Shown: positions 36,637-46,089, counted from the first letter of the stretch. The stretch is DNA of 64,000 nucleotides from Ignavibacteria bacterium (GCA_015709655.1 CP054181.1:1236207-1300206), one strand, 5' to 3'. The notes: generated by a model from the sequence alone, not told the origin. Translations and numbers: made by a program.

Positions 36637-37235
36637 GCTTTTTCTCCTGAACTTCCGAATACTTCCACATACAAGCCCTGAAGCTGTTCCTGCAGTTTTT
36701 TGCGTCCGCGGTTGATCCGGCTCTTTACAGTACCAAGCTCCACCCTGGCAATTACGGCTATTTCTTCGTACGATAGTTGCTGGATGTCACGCAGAATTAC
36801 CATCTCGCGGTAGGCCGCCGGTAACTTCATAAGTGCCGACTGCACCTGCTGTGCAATGTGGTCGGAGTCTATCCGCTCGTCGGGACTATACGTGGTATCA
36901 GCAACCTCCCATTCGGCAGAATCATCGGTACCGGAATTCATTTCCGAAAACGATACACCGTACTTTCGGCGATACCGGCGCAGTTCTGACCGGCACAGGT
37001 TGGCGGCTATGGTGTACAGCCAGGTGGTAAACCGAACGTCGGAATTATATGTGTGGGAGAATCGGTACACTCGTACAAAGGTTTCTTGTGTTATGTCAAC
37101 TGCATCGTCATAATTTCCAACAAACCGAAAGGCAAAGCTGCAAATGGGATCCATGTATCGTTGCATAAGCTCAACAAAGCATGTTTCGTCGCCGTTAACC
37201 AGTTCTGCCAGTAATTCTTCATCGGTTCGTTTCAC
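36633..37235 (-). CDS. ECF-family RNA polymerase sigma factor (RpoE-like)
   Basis: A 200-residue extracytoplasmic-function sigma factor. Region 2 shows the core-binding and -10 recognition helices (DAVDITQETFVRVYR, RFTTWLYTIAANLCRSELRRYRR); region 4 shows the -35 helix-turn-helix (LPAAYREMVILRDIQQLSYEEIA, LGTVKSRINRGRKKLQ). I chose a GTG start at 37235 because GGGGGAG lies 6 nt upstream and this start begins just after the radA stop; the longer frame from 37298 overlaps radA by 62 bp. The gene lies between radA and a candidate membrane anti-sigma, so it probably responds to an envelope signal; no target promoters can be assigned here. Confidence 0.93.
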   Translation of the reverse strand: MKRTDEELLAELVNGDETCFVELMQRYMDPICSFAFRFVGNYDDAVDITQETFVRVYRFSHTYNSDVRFTTWLYTIAANLCRSELRRYRRKYGVSFSEMNSGTDDSAEWEVADTTYSPDERIDSDHIAQQVQSALMKLPAAYREMVILRDIQQLSYEEIAVIARVELGTVKSRINRGRKKLQEQLQGLYVEVFGSSGEKA

Positions 37236-37236
37236 T

Positions 37237-38637
37237 CTATTCTCCCCCGTATCCTTGTTTACGTTTTTGATTTGGAATAGTTCCGCTGAATACGTCATGA
37301 ATCACGTTTGTAAGACGTAATATATTTTTCCGGTCACCGGTTTCACCGTTTTTTGGTGTAGTACTCCGGGCCATGTGCAGGTGTTCGATGCCAAGGCGGA
37401 CGGCTTCCTGGGTGCGAACGTCACTGAAGGCTACGGGGCGGACCTCGCCGGCAAGACCAATCTCGCCAACAAAGGCAGTATTGGCGGGTATTGCCGCATC
37501 GGCAACACTTGATGTGATTGCCATGGCAACGGCTAAGTCAACGGCAGGGTCCTGCACGCTGAGGCCACCGGCAACTTTAACAAATACGTCCTGCTGACGC
37601 AGGTTCACACCGCCCCGACGTTCAAGAACGGCCAGCAGAAGCTGGAGCCGGCGCAGGTCGTAGCCAGTGCTAACCCGCTGTGGCTGTGAGTATCCGCTGG
37701 ATACTACCAGGGCCTGAACTTCTACCAGGAGCGGACGTGTGCCTTCGATTACTGCGGCGATAGCTATGCCGGGCTCACCGGCATGCCGGAGTGCTCCAAG
37801 TGCTTCACTCGGGTTTAACACATTCCGGAGTCCGCCGGACGTCATTTCGAACACACCAATTTCGTTGGTGGAGCCGTAGCGGTTTTTTAGTGACCGCAGT
37901 ATCCTGTACGCATACATTCCCTCGCCCTCGAACTGCAGCACGGTGTCCACAATATGTTCCAGCACCTTGGGTCCGGCAATAAAGCCATCCTTGGTAACAT
38001 GACCAATCAGGATCAACGGCACGTGGGTGGTTTTGGCAAGTTTTGTTAGCAACGCAGCGCTTTCACGCACCTGCGCCACGGTACCGGCACTGCTTTCAAG
38101 GTTTTCGCAGGTAATTGTTTGTATGGAGTCCACCACGACGATGCAGGGATGGAGTGCATGAACGGTTTGGACAACGGTTTCAACATGTGTTTCGGGGAGT
38201 ACTTCGATGGCGCCGGTAATGCCCAGTCTGTCTGCCCGCTGTTTTATCTGGTACACGCTTTCTTCACCGGTAACATACAATGCCGGTGACTGCGGACTGC
38301 CCATGGCGGCACACACCTGCAGGGCAAGGGTGCTTTTACCCATACCGGGATCGCCGCCCAGCAGCACCACGCTTCCCGGCACTACGCCGCCACCCAGAAC
38401 CCGGTCCAGTTCGGCCATGGTGGTACTTGCACGCACATAGCCTGCACCCTGAACCTGTGGCAACGGGACGGTAGCACCTGCCCTGGCACCGGCGTTGGAC
38501 CGCGTCCGTTTGGCTGACGGTGCGGTCTCCTCGGTCATGGTTTCCCACATGCCGCAGGCCGGACAGCGGCCCACCCATTTTGTGGTCACATGTGCGCACT
38601 GTGAACACCGATAAATACTTCTGCTTTTTGTGCTCAT
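37237..38637 (-). CDS. radA: DNA repair protein RadA/Sms
   Basis: A 466-residue RadA, a RecA-like branch-migration helicase acting in recombination. An N-terminal C4 zinc finger (CSQCAHVTTKWVGRCPACG, residues 12-30) is followed by the ATPase core with Walker A GGDPGMGKST (near 93-102), Walker B IVVVDSIQTI, and the RadA-specific KNRYG motif (LKNRYGSTNEIGVFEM). The C-terminal Lon-like domain (VDLAVAMAITSS, AFVGEIGLAGEVRPV) is complete. It lies immediately upstream of the ECF sigma gene, with the sigma ribosome-binding site inside its last codons. Two small hairpins (38653-38668 and around 38672-38695) occupy the gap upstream. Confidence 0.97.
   Translation of the reverse strand: MSTKSRSIYRCSQCAHVTTKWVGRCPACGMWETMTEETAPSAKRTRSNAGARAGATVPLPQVQGAGYVRASTTMAELDRVLGGGVVPGSVVLLGGDPGMGKSTLALQVCAAMGSPQSPALYVTGEESVYQIKQRADRLGITGAIEVLPETHVETVVQTVHALHPCIVVVDSIQTITCENLESSAGTVAQVRESAALLTKLAKTTHVPLILIGHVTKDGFIAGPKVLEHIVDTVLQFEGEGMYAYRILRSLKNRYGSTNEIGVFEMTSGGLRNVLNPSEALGALRHAGEPGIAIAAVIEGTRPLLVEVQALVVSSGYSQPQRVSTGYDLRRLQLLLAVLERRGGVNLRQQDVFVKVAGGLSVQDPAVDLAVAMAITSSVADAAIPANTAFVGEIGLAGEVRPVAFSDVRTQEAVRLGIEHLHMARSTTPKNGETGDRKNILRLTNVIHDVFSGTIPNQKRKQGYGGE
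37242..37248 (-). promoter_or_regulatory. Ribosome-binding site supporting the GTG start of the sigma gene
   Basis: GGGGGAG on the minus strand sits 6 nt before GTG at 37235 and inside the last codons of radA, which favours the short sigma frame and couples its translation to radA termination. Confidence 0.75.
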
Positions 38638-38702
38638 GTGTTGCTCGAGTAAGGCACTGTAAAGTGCCGGTTTCCCCCGTGATGATGGAAGGGGGCTTGG
38701 GT

Positions 38703-39548
38703 TTAGGTGTAATGGTACACGATATCTGTAACGTGAAACTTGCCGTACTCAAGGTCGCCCTCGGGTAGATTCCACACAAATACGACCTGCTGTGGTATCA
38801 TCACACCTTCAACTTCGGCATAATCCTTACAGAGCATGGTAAAGCTCGTAGGTTCAAAGCCGCTCTTGGTGTCACGGTACTTACTGTTAGTGGTAATTTT
38901 TTCTACCTGTCCGATTTCATTAACGTGGAATTCAGCATCAATACGGGTCTGCCCGTCGGTAATTACTGCCAACGCTGTGTTGTGGTTTATGTGCCGCCAT
39001 TGCAGCGTGTGTGTGGGCAGAAGTCCGGTGGGAAGCCATACCAACTCACTGAGGAACCTAAACAGCATCGACTCGTTGGTTTCCTTGCCCTGGAATTCTT
39101 CCAACGTCAGCGCACCAAACAATTTGATGTGCCCCTTCCCTGTCCCCTGTACATACCCCAGCTTGGCAGTACGCCACCACAGAGCATGATGCCTGAGTAC
39201 GGCATCCCATACAAAGCCGGGTTCCATGCCGGAGAGGTATTCGGTGGCGCGTACAGAAATCCACGGACGGTTGGCACCGTGCCTGAACTCAGCGGTTTGC
39301 TTTAGTATAGCATACCGGATGTTGGGCTGACCTTCCTTTAAAGCATAGGTTAGATACCGTTGAACGGCAACGGGCAGCGACGTAATTCGCTGAGCACTAA
39401 ATCGGGGTAACGATTCCCTCCCAACCGATCTGAGCAGTTTCCCAATGTACCGTCTGACAAATAGCCGGGCAATAACTGCGCTTGCCATCCACAACACAAT
39501 CAAGGTTGCAGCAGCCGTACCAACAATATAGAGCAGCTTTTCTGGCAT
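38703..39548 (-). CDS. DUF6544/DUF6920-type membrane-anchored protein
   Basis: A 281-residue protein with an N-terminal transmembrane helix (about 5-28, LLYIVGTAAATLIVLWMASAVIA) and a soluble beta-rich domain resembling the DUF6544 (DUF6920) family (LPVAVQRYLTYALKEGQ, FRHGANRPWISVRATEYLSG, GFVWDAVLRHHALW). The function of the family is not established. I chose the ATG at 39548, whose first base is the last base of the upstream gene's TGA (TGATG), over the GTG at 39566. It is the last gene of the long operon that starts with the ATP synthase genes. Confidence 0.8.
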   Translation of the reverse strand: MPEKLLYIVGTAAATLIVLWMASAVIARLFVRRYIGKLLRSVGRESLPRFSAQRITSLPVAVQRYLTYALKEGQPNIRYAILKQTAEFRHGANRPWISVRATEYLSGMEPGFVWDAVLRHHALWWRTAKLGYVQGTGKGHIKLFGALTLEEFQGKETNESMLFRFLSELVWLPTGLLPTHTLQWRHINHNTALAVITDGQTRIDAEFHVNEIGQVEKITTNSKYRDTKSGFEPTSFTMLCKDYAEVEGVMIPQQVVFVWNLPEGDLEYGKFHVTDIVYHYT

Positions 39549-40909
39549 CACTGTTTCATCTCCCACGTCCGCATTCGGGAACTCCAGCCTGCAAGGAGTG
39601 CACTTGCAGCAATGTAAAGATAGATGATTGGCACCAGCTTAAAAACTCCGCGCCGCAAAGTCTGCTCTACAATGGCCGCCGAAAACACAGTTCCAACCAG
39701 CAGTAATCCTGTTACAACAGCTCCAAGCCAGATAAGGAGCTGCACCGATCCTGCCGACCGGTATTTTACAATGCCGATAACAAGTACGACAACAAATGCA
39801 AGGAAGGTAATTCCCCATAGTCCGTAGTTGGCGAGAACGTTTACAAAGAAGTCCAACGTAACCTGTACAAACCGCGATACGTCAAATGCTACAAGCTGGG
39901 ATGCCGTGCTTGGGCGCACCGGCAGGTAGTATTGCAGAAAGATGCCGTTCCAGAGTGCAAACATGAGAAGGGATAAAACACCGGATGCAGCCAGAAACGT
40001 GATTTTATTTTCGGCTGTAAGGGTACGCCGCCATAAAAGGACAAGGCCCGCCAGAGCAAGGAATACCAGGATGACGGTTTCGGTCCGTGACCATGCGGCA
40101 CCTGCCAGCAGGATGGCTGCAGGCCAGTACGCAGTAGCTGTTTTCTTCTCGAAGGTTAGGTAGGTAAGCATAGCAGCCATGCACCAGTACGCAGCATTCA
40201 AATAGTCCGTCTGCAACAGATAGGTGTAGCCCAGCAGCTCCGGTGTTAAGATCAGCAGCACAAACAGGATGTTGGCAAGGAACGGGTGGACAACCTGACG
40301 TAAGACTCCCCAGAAACCCCATGACACAAAAAACGCCGTCATACCCAGCCATAATTGTCCGTACGCAAACCCGGCAATTCGGTACATCACCTGCATCAGC
40401 ATAGCAAATGGTGCATAGAACGGCTGGTTGCTTAGGTTGTTTTGCAGCAGTGGCTCGGTAAACACTCTGTTAACGATTGTGCCTTCTTCAACCGTTTGCC
40501 GCGCTACAAGGTCAATACCGGCCATGGCATCAAACGGCGTTACCGGCCAGTACCAGCTTGCCCATATCACGTAGTAAGCCGTTGAGCCTACAAAAGCCAT
40601 CATTGCCACATCGTACATCGTGAGAGTTAACCGCGGTTTACTGAACAGCCATTTGTAAAATTCGTTACAATGCTTCCACCACAGGTGTGGCACCACAACA
40701 GCCAGAATGCCGGTGGCAATCAGCATGGTATCGTTTAATCCCAGCCGGAACAGATCCACGCCGAAGAACAGGACGGAGTGTACAAACATGCCCAACAGGA
40801 AGGCAACAGGAAGCACGATGCTTCTGGGCATCCGTGTTCTTGTAGCCCCCATGATCCCCATGCCAGCCACAATCTGACCCAGTAGTAATGTGATAAAGCC
40901 CGGGTTCAT
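39548..40909 (-). CDS. Polytopic membrane protein, GT-C glycosyltransferase-like
   Basis: A 453-residue protein with about eleven hydrophobic helices. The first large loop, near residues 125-160, has VTPFDAMAGIDLVARQTVEEGT followed by NNLSNQPFYAPFAML; an acidic residue early in the first periplasmic loop is typical of GT-C enzymes that use polyprenyl-phosphate sugars (ArnT/PMT-like). No single family signature is decisive, so this is a fold-level suggestion. It overlaps both neighbours (ATGA upstream, TGATG downstream), which implies coupled expression with the small anchored protein at 40906 and the DUF6544-like protein. Glycosylation of lipid A or surface proteins would suit the hldD gene nearby. 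Confidence 0.7.
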   Translation of the reverse strand: MNPGFITLLLGQIVAGMGIMGATRTRMPRSIVLPVAFLLGMFVHSVLFFGVDLFRLGLNDTMLIATGILAVVVPHLWWKHCNEFYKWLFSKPRLTLTMYDVAMMAFVGSTAYYVIWASWYWPVTPFDAMAGIDLVARQTVEEGTIVNRVFTEPLLQNNLSNQPFYAPFAMLMQVMYRIAGFAYGQLWLGMTAFFVSWGFWGVLRQVVHPFLANILFVLLILTPELLGYTYLLQTDYLNAAYWCMAAMLTYLTFEKKTATAYWPAAILLAGAAWSRTETVILVFLALAGLVLLWRRTLTAENKITFLAASGVLSLLMFALWNGIFLQYYLPVRPSTASQLVAFDVSRFVQVTLDFFVNVLANYGLWGITFLAFVVVLVIGIVKYRSAGSVQLLIWLGAVVTGLLLVGTVFSAAIVEQTLRRGVFKLVPIIYLYIAASALLAGWSSRMRTWEMKQ

Positions 40910-41433
40910 GGTGCTGCCTGCGGCTGAGTGGTTACTGAACCGTGCTGTACTGCTGCCTGATATTCATGAAGAAGCGAGTCAATATTAATGCTGCCCCCGG
41001 GTCGGGTAATTGTAATTGCCTGTGGCTCAAGAGCGATGTATGCATTTGCCATTCCACGCCGTGCAGTATCGTTCCATGCAACAACAGGGGTAAATCCGGC
41101 CATGTATGTAAAAATCCTGGGATCGGTCCAGGATGCCTGCACCGATATGTACCTGTTGGCATACTCCGGTGGCGGAAGCAGGATGGTGTCTGTAGCCCTG
41201 CGATTTGCAGCTATCCACTGCGGAATATGGGCGTTGGCTACGTGCCGCATCAGCATCCGGGTATTCCACGAGCTGATACGCATCAGCGAATCCAATTTCT
41301 CGGAGTAAAACCCGATTCGGGAGTCGTACGCCCGGGCGTAAACGTTTAGTGTCCCCAGGTGCGCCTGATACAATACCGTAAGCAGTGCTACGGTAACGAT
41401 TGTTAATATCAGTGACCGAACCGAGAAGAACAT
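40906..41433 (-). CDS. Small membrane-anchored envelope protein of unknown function
   Basis: A 175-residue protein with an N-terminal anchor helix (about 8-25, LILTIVTVALLTVLYQAH) and an extracytoplasmic domain containing a TRMLMRHVANAHIPQWIAAN segment and an MAGFTPVVAWNDTARRGMANAYIAL segment. No family is recognised. Its ATG overlaps the atpG stop (TGATG) and its stop overlaps the start of the polytopic membrane protein (ATGA), so it is embedded in the operon. A periplasmic accessory role for the neighbouring GT-C-like protein is inference. Confidence 0.75.
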   Translation of the reverse strand: MFFSVRSLILTIVTVALLTVLYQAHLGTLNVYARAYDSRIGFYSEKLDSLMRISSWNTRMLMRHVANAHIPQWIAANRRATDTILLPPPEYANRYISVQASWTDPRIFTYMAGFTPVVAWNDTARRGMANAYIALEPQAITITRPGGSINIDSLLHEYQAAVQHGSVTTQPQAAP

Positions 41434-42317
41434 CAGTGGGCTACCAGCGCTTCGGCGCCGCCTACAATTTCCAACATCTCTTTTGTGATAACGGCTTGTC
41501 GCTCACGGTTGTAAATAAGCTGTAGCGACGAGATCAGATCTCGTGCATTTGTGGTAGCATTTTCCATTGCAACCATTCGGGCTGCCTGTTCGGCAGCATT
41601 CGAGTCTAATAGTGCGCGCCAAACCTGGGTATGCAGATACTTTGGCAGGAGTGATTCAAGAATGTCGGCACGCGTAGGCTCGAAGATATAATCAACTGCC
41701 GATCCTGAGTGTTCAGTTTTCTGTGCAGCGGGAATAATCGGCAACAGCGGAAGGATTTTTACTTCCTGCTTGATAACTGAAACAAACTCATTGTAAATAA
41801 GTTCAATAATGTCGGCACGGTGGGTTAAAAACACGTCCGATGCGTGGTCGGCAATCGAGGTTGCCGTTGAATACTCCAGTTTAAAAAAGGCATCGGGGTG
41901 ACTGGCGATAACTTCGTGCGACATTTTGGAGAACTGGGCTACAGACTTACGGCCAACGGCTACGATCTTAATTTCTGCGCCGGGATACTGTGCCTGCAGC
42001 TTGTCAATCCTGTGCTGAACTGCCCTGAACAGGTTGGCGTTAAATGCGCCGCATAAGCCGCGGTCTGATGACAGTACGGCAATTACGATATGTTGCACCG
42101 AGGCACGTGCTTCAAAGTACGGGTGTACAAAGTCCGACTCGGCCATGGCGAGGTTACGCAGAATCTTCTCCAGTTGCCGGGCAAACGGACGGGCGGCCGT
42201 AATTGCATCCTGAGCACGGCGCAGCTTGGCAGCAGCAACCATGCGCATTGCCTGAGTGATTTTCGATGTGTTGCGGACTGCAACGATACGGTTTCGGGTT
42301 TCTCGTAATGTAGCCAT
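41433..42317 (-). CDS. atpG: ATP synthase gamma subunit
   Basis: A 294-residue F1 gamma subunit, the rotating central stalk of the F-type ATP synthase. The N-terminal helix (MATLRETRNRIVAVRNTSKITQAMRMVAAAKLRRAQ; key residues I-x2-I and AMxMVAAxKLRR) and the C-terminal helix (ARMVAMENATTNARDLISSLQLIYNRERQAVITKEMLEIVGGAEAL) are those of the family. It is separated from atpA by hldD, an unusual position, and has a weak ribosome-binding site. The downstream gene starts within its stop codon. Confidence 0.98.
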   Translation of the reverse strand: MATLRETRNRIVAVRNTSKITQAMRMVAAAKLRRAQDAITAARPFARQLEKILRNLAMAESDFVHPYFEARASVQHIVIAVLSSDRGLCGAFNANLFRAVQHRIDKLQAQYPGAEIKIVAVGRKSVAQFSKMSHEVIASHPDAFFKLEYSTATSIADHASDVFLTHRADIIELIYNEFVSVIKQEVKILPLLPIIPAAQKTEHSGSAVDYIFEPTRADILESLLPKYLHTQVWRALLDSNAAEQAARMVAMENATTNARDLISSLQLIYNRERQAVITKEMLEIVGGAEALVAH

Positions 42318-42384
42318 AATCTAAAGTGCTGTGTCGGTACGGGTTATACGTGAGTTTACATTCCAAATATTGCTGTAATGTCTG

Positions 42385-43344
42385 TTATCTGTACGGCCAA
42401 CTGGTAGCCAGGTACTGCGTAACATATTCGTTAACTGCCGCCTCCAGAGTATAAAACGCTGTCCCGGGCATCTTTGCCCGAAACGTTGTCAGGTCTGCAC
42501 AGGTGTGATTTTGATACTGCCCTGCCAGTGATTCCGGCATGGGTATGTACTCTATCGCCGCTGGAACGTTTGCTGCCATGCAAACGGCTTCAGCCAGGTG
42601 GTTCCATGTATTTGCGATGCCGCTGCCAAGGTTGATAATTCCGTTGATCTCCTTGTTGGCAACAAGTGTTAGTACCACGCTGACGGCGTCGCGCACGTAC
42701 ACAAAGTCACGTGTTTGGTTACCGTGGGCAACGTCCGGGGTATCCGACATAAACAACTGAATCTTGCCTGTTGTTTTCAGCTGGGTGTATGCCTTCCACA
42801 CCATGCTTGCCTGTTTGCCCTTGTGGTATTCGTTGGCACCAAAAACATTAAAGAACTTCAAACCCACACATTCCGTGTCCAGATGGTTGTCGCGAATCCA
42901 TTCATCAAAAAGATGTTTGGAATAGGCATACATGTTCAGCGGTCTAAGGTCTCGTTCAGTATCAAAAAAGCCTTTATTTCCGCTTCCGTAGGTTGCGGCC
43001 GAACTTGCGTACACAAATCGTGCGTTGTGGCGCAAGGCAAACTCGGCAACCTGCGTTGAGTAAACAAAATTGTTATCGTACAAATAATCGTTATCGGTAC
43101 TTGTTGTGGCAGAGCATGCTCCCATGTGAATAACTGCATCAATCGTGCCCCAGTCGTTGCCATCCATGCGACTCCTGAAATGCTCTTTCGACATGATGCT
43201 TCTGTACGACTTACCTGCTACGTTCTTCCACTTATCACCCGTGCGGAGCGAATCAACCACAATGATGTCCTTGATGCCGTGCTCATTTAACGCTGCAAGA
43301 ATCCAGCTTCCAATAAACCCTGCACCGCCTGTAAGAATCACCAT
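42385..43344 (-). CDS. hldD: ADP-L-glycero-D-manno-heptose 6-epimerase
   Basis: A 319-residue extended short-chain dehydrogenase that inverts C6 of ADP-heptose to supply L,D-heptose for the lipopolysaccharide inner core. The NAD(P)-binding motif is GGAGFIGS (6-13); HMGACSATTSTD, a segment specific to HldD, lies near residue 73, with YASSAATYGSG near 112 and the catalytic YxxxK in MYAYSKHLFDEW near 138. FFNVFGANEYHKG and NQTRDFVYVRDAV complete the match. The gene sits between atpA (18 bp) and atpG (67 bp) on the same strand with AGGAATT before its ATG, so it must be co-transcribed with the ATP synthase genes. It implies a heptose-containing LPS. Confidence 0.95.
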   Translation of the reverse strand: MVILTGGAGFIGSWILAALNEHGIKDIIVVDSLRTGDKWKNVAGKSYRSIMSKEHFRSRMDGNDWGTIDAVIHMGACSATTSTDNDYLYDNNFVYSTQVAEFALRHNARFVYASSAATYGSGNKGFFDTERDLRPLNMYAYSKHLFDEWIRDNHLDTECVGLKFFNVFGANEYHKGKQASMVWKAYTQLKTTGKIQLFMSDTPDVAHGNQTRDFVYVRDAVSVVLTLVANKEINGIINLGSGIANTWNHLAEAVCMAANVPAAIEYIPMPESLAGQYQNHTCADLTTFRAKMPGTAFYTLEAAVNEYVTQYLATSWPYR

Positions 43345-43361
43345 TGTGCTAATTCCTGTGG

Positions 43362-44912
43362 TCAGGCTGTAGCCATGAAGTGTTCGCCAAATGTTGCCAG
43401 GGCGGTGTCAAGCCCGGCTACAATGTCATCGGTAAGCGCTTTTTCGGAAGCAATCTTTGCAAGCAGATCCTTATGGGCAGTCTGCATATACTCAACAAGT
43501 TTTGTTTCGTATTCTTTAACGGTGTCAACCGGCAACTCATCCATCAAACCCTTTGTAGCGGCATAAATCACAACCACCTGGACTTCTACAGATACCGGTT
43601 GGTACTGACGCTGCTTCATCACTTCCAGCAGCCTGGAACCGCGCCGTAGCTGCTGCTGTGTTGATTTATCAAGGTCTGAGCCGAACTTGGCAAATGCTTC
43701 AAGAGCTCGGAACTGTGCCAGCTCGAGCTTCAGCGGTCCGGCCACCTTTTTCATTGCCTTGATCTGTGCGTTACCACCTACCCGCGACACTGAAATACCA
43801 ATGTTCAGCGCCGGACGTACGCCTGCATTAAACAGGTTGGGTTCCAGGTAAATCTGTCCGTCGGTAATCGAGATAACGTTGGTAGGGATGTATGCAGCTA
43901 CGTCACCAGCTTGTGTTTCGATTACGGGAAGCGCTGTTAACGAGCCCCCTCCCAGACTATCGTTAAGCTTAGCAGCGCGTTCCAGCAACCGGCTGTGCAG
44001 GTAGAACACGTCGCCCGGGTAGGCTTCGCGTCCCGGCGGACGGCGGAGCAGCAGTGAAACCTGACGGTATGCGGCGGCCTGTTTGGACAAGTCGTCGTAA
44101 ATCACCAGGGCGTGCCGGCCGCTGTCTCTGAAGTACTCACCCATGGAGCAACCGCAGTATGGAGCGATAAACTGAAGGGGAGCGGGGTCAGATGCCGACG
44201 CGGTAACGATGGTGGTGTATTCCATGGCGCCGTACTTTTCAAGAGTAGCCAGAACGTTGGCAACCGTTGAACCTTTTTGTCCAATCGCTACATAGATACA
44301 GTAAACCGGTTTAATACCAAGCGCAGCCGCTTCGGGTGTGTGGGTAAATTTCTGATTAATGATCGTATCAATAGCGATCACCGTTTTTCCGGTCTGGCGG
44401 TCACCGATAATGAGTTCGCGTTGACCTCGGCCTATCGGTATCAGAGCATCAATGGCAGTGATACCGGTTTGGAGCGGCTCGGTAACCGGCTGACGGTCAA
44501 TAACGCCAAGGGCCTTGCGTTCAATCGGGAACATTTTTTCAGCTTTGATAGCCCCTTTCCCGTCCAGGGGTTGTCCCAGCGGGTTTACAACCCTGCCGAT
44601 CAGGGCTTCGCCAACCGGGACTGATGCGATCTTGCCCGTGCGGCGTGCCTGGTCTCCTTCGCGTACCAGCGAGTCATCGCCGAACAGCACAATACCAACG
44701 CTGTCTTCCTCAAGGTTAAGAACCATTCCCACAACGTCGTTGGGGAATTCCACCAGTTCCGACACCATCACGTTGGTAAGTCCAAAAACGCGGGCAACAC
44801 CGTCACCTACCTGCAGTACGGTGCCCACCTCGTACACATCGGTTTCGTTTTCGAATCCCGACAGTTGACGTCGGAGAATCGCACTGATTTCTTCTGGTCT
44901 GACTTCAGCCAT
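43362..44912 (-). CDS. atpA: ATP synthase alpha subunit
   Basis: A 516-residue F1 alpha subunit. Walker A is GDRQTGKT (170-177); [12 protein letters not shown] precedes it, and [34 protein letters not shown] carries the conserved [11 protein letters not shown] loop. Alpha holds the non-catalytic nucleotide sites and contributes the arginine finger (the [11 protein letters not shown] segment). AGGAATT precedes the ATG by a suitable distance. The catalytic beta subunit gene (atpD) is not in this cluster. Confidence 0.99.
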   Translation of the reverse strand: MAEVRPEEISAILRRQLSGFENETDVYEVGTVLQVGDGVARVFGLTNVMVSELVEFPNDVVGMVLNLEEDSVGIVLFGDDSLVREGDQARRTGKIASVPVGEALIGRVVNPLGQPLDGKGAIKAEKMFPIERKALGVIDRQPVTEPLQTGITAIDALIPIGRGQRELIIGDRQTGKTVIAIDTIINQKFTHTPEAAALGIKPVYCIYVAIGQKGSTVANVLATLEKYGAMEYTTIVTASASDPAPLQFIAPYCGCSMGEYFRDSGRHALVIYDDLSKQAAAYRQVSLLLRRPPGREAYPGDVFYLHSRLLERAAKLNDSLGGGSLTALPVIETQAGDVAAYIPTNVISITDGQIYLEPNLFNAGVRPALNIGISVSRVGGNAQIKAMKKVAGPLKLELAQFRALEAFAKFGSDLDKSTQQQLRRGSRLLEVMKQRQYQPVSVEVQVVVIYAATKGLMDELPVDTVKEYETKLVEYMQTAHKDLLAKIASEKALTDDIVAGLDTALATFGEHFMATA

Positions 44913-44933
44913 TGTAATTCCTTAACTTATTAA

Positions 44934-45473
44934 TCAATTATTCGCAAGTCGGTGTTTGAGTTCCTGCAGCCTGTGGCGCAACGAACCATCAATGACGGTA
45001 TCGCCTACGGTAACGGTTACACCGCCAAGCAGCGATGAATCGGTTTTGTAGGTAGCTTCTACCGTGCTTTTTGTTCTTGATGAGAGTACCTTGGTAAGTG
45101 ATGCTTGTGAATCGGCATCGATCTCGTGAGCACTTGTTACCCCCACTCTGGTGATATTGCGTTCGGTATCTACCAGTTCAGAAAAGGCCGTGGCGATTTC
45201 CGGAATAAACTGTTCACGTCGTTTATCAACCACCAGGAGCAGAAACTTTAGCATCAGTTCCGAGACAGTGCTGTTGAAAATTTCACGGATGACGTTTTTT
45301 TTGCGCCATGACTCGATAATGGGACTCCGCAGCAGCATTCGCAGGTCTGCAGAGTGGCTGATGGCTGCGTTAATCAACGCAAAGTCTTTCAGCAGAACAT
45401 CTTCCGATTGCGTCTTTTTTGCTTCGATGAGCAGGGCGTGTGCGTACCGTTTTGCAATGGCAACAACAGACAT
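44934..45473 (-). CDS. atpH: ATP synthase delta subunit
   Basis: A 179-residue F1 delta subunit, which ties the peripheral stalk to the top of F1. Family features are the N-terminal IAKRYAHALLIEAKK, the segment RMLLRSPIIESWRKKNVIREIF, and the C-terminal LGGVTVTVGDTVIDGSLRHRLQEL in which the DGS is conserved. It lies 3 bp after atpF and 21 bp before atpA. Confidence 0.97.
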   Translation of the reverse strand: MSVVAIAKRYAHALLIEAKKTQSEDVLLKDFALINAAISHSADLRMLLRSPIIESWRKKNVIREIFNSTVSELMLKFLLLVVDKRREQFIPEIATAFSELVDTERNITRVGVTSAHEIDADSQASLTKVLSSRTKSTVEATYKTDSSLLGGVTVTVGDTVIDGSLRHRLQELKHRLANN

Positions 45474-45476
45474 AGG

Positions 45477-45971
45477 TTAGTTCTTGGAGATCTCTTGAAC
45501 AAAGTCGTTAACAATTCGTTTATGGTCATCGTCCTTCAGCGTCCGCCCGAGAAGTTTTTCGGTGGCTTCAACAACCAGTGTTGACATCTCGTTGCGAAGC
45601 TGGGCAATCGCTTCATCCTTCTCACGTTCGATTTCGCGCTGAGCTTCTACCAATTTCTGATGTTTCACCGCATCGGCTTCATCGGTAGCTTTTCGGATCA
45701 GCTCTTCTGCCTGCGACTTCCCATCACGAACGATCTGCATCATTTCTGCCTGAGCACCGGAAATCTTTTCTTTTGCTTCACGCAAAATGTTCTGTGCCTC
45801 AGCATTCGCGTTTTCGGCAGCCGTTATCGAATCCTTGATGCTTTGCTCGCGAGCTGCCAGACCGGCCTTCATCGGCTTCCACGCAAACTTTGCGATGATG
45901 AACACAAACAAGCCAAAGTTCACCAGTGTCCAAAACACCAAACCCGGGTCAAGTTTCAGAAAATTTGGCAT
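45477..45971 (-). CDS. atpF: ATP synthase b subunit
   Basis: A 164-residue b subunit forming the peripheral stalk. It has an N-terminal membrane segment (VFWTLVNFGLFVFIIAKFAW, about 10-30) followed by a long charged coiled coil (AEAQNILREAKEKISGAQAEM, KLVEAQREIEREKDEAIAQLRNEM) and the C-terminal AIAQLRNEMSTLVVEATEKLLGR segment. It is separated from atpE by 118 bp with a strong hairpin, and followed by atpH after 3 bp. Confidence 0.97.
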   Translation of the reverse strand: MPNFLKLDPGLVFWTLVNFGLFVFIIAKFAWKPMKAGLAAREQSIKDSITAAENANAEAQNILREAKEKISGAQAEMMQIVRDGKSQAEELIRKATDEADAVKHQKLVEAQREIEREKDEAIAQLRNEMSTLVVEATEKLLGRTLKDDDHKRIVNDFVQEISKN

Positions 45972-46061
45972 AAACGTAGTCAGTAAGTTTAACAGTTATT
46001 TGTCAGGGGGCTAAATCACTGTGTTCCCGGCCACACATTGCCGCAGAACACACTGACTTAG

Positions 46062-46082
46062 ACCCCGCGCAGTACGCGGGGT
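46062..46082 (-). other. Strong hairpin between atpE and atpF
   Basis: ACCCCGCG (46062-46069) pairs perfectly with CGCGGGGT (46075-46082) around a 5-nt loop, 8 bp after the atpE stop on the transcribed strand. No T run follows, so it is more likely an mRNA-stabilising or attenuating element that raises atpE output relative to the genes downstream. A second, looser inverted repeat (GTGTTC/GAACAC, 46021-46051) lies beside it. Confidence 0.65.
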
Positions 46083-46089
46083 ACAAGCT

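Noticed and set aside
37236..37298. Longer N-terminus for the ECF sigma factor
   Set aside because: It would overlap radA by 62 bp; the GTG at 37235 has an excellent ribosome-binding site.
38653..38695. Terminator before radA
   Set aside because: The inverted repeats there are short and have no T run in the relevant direction.
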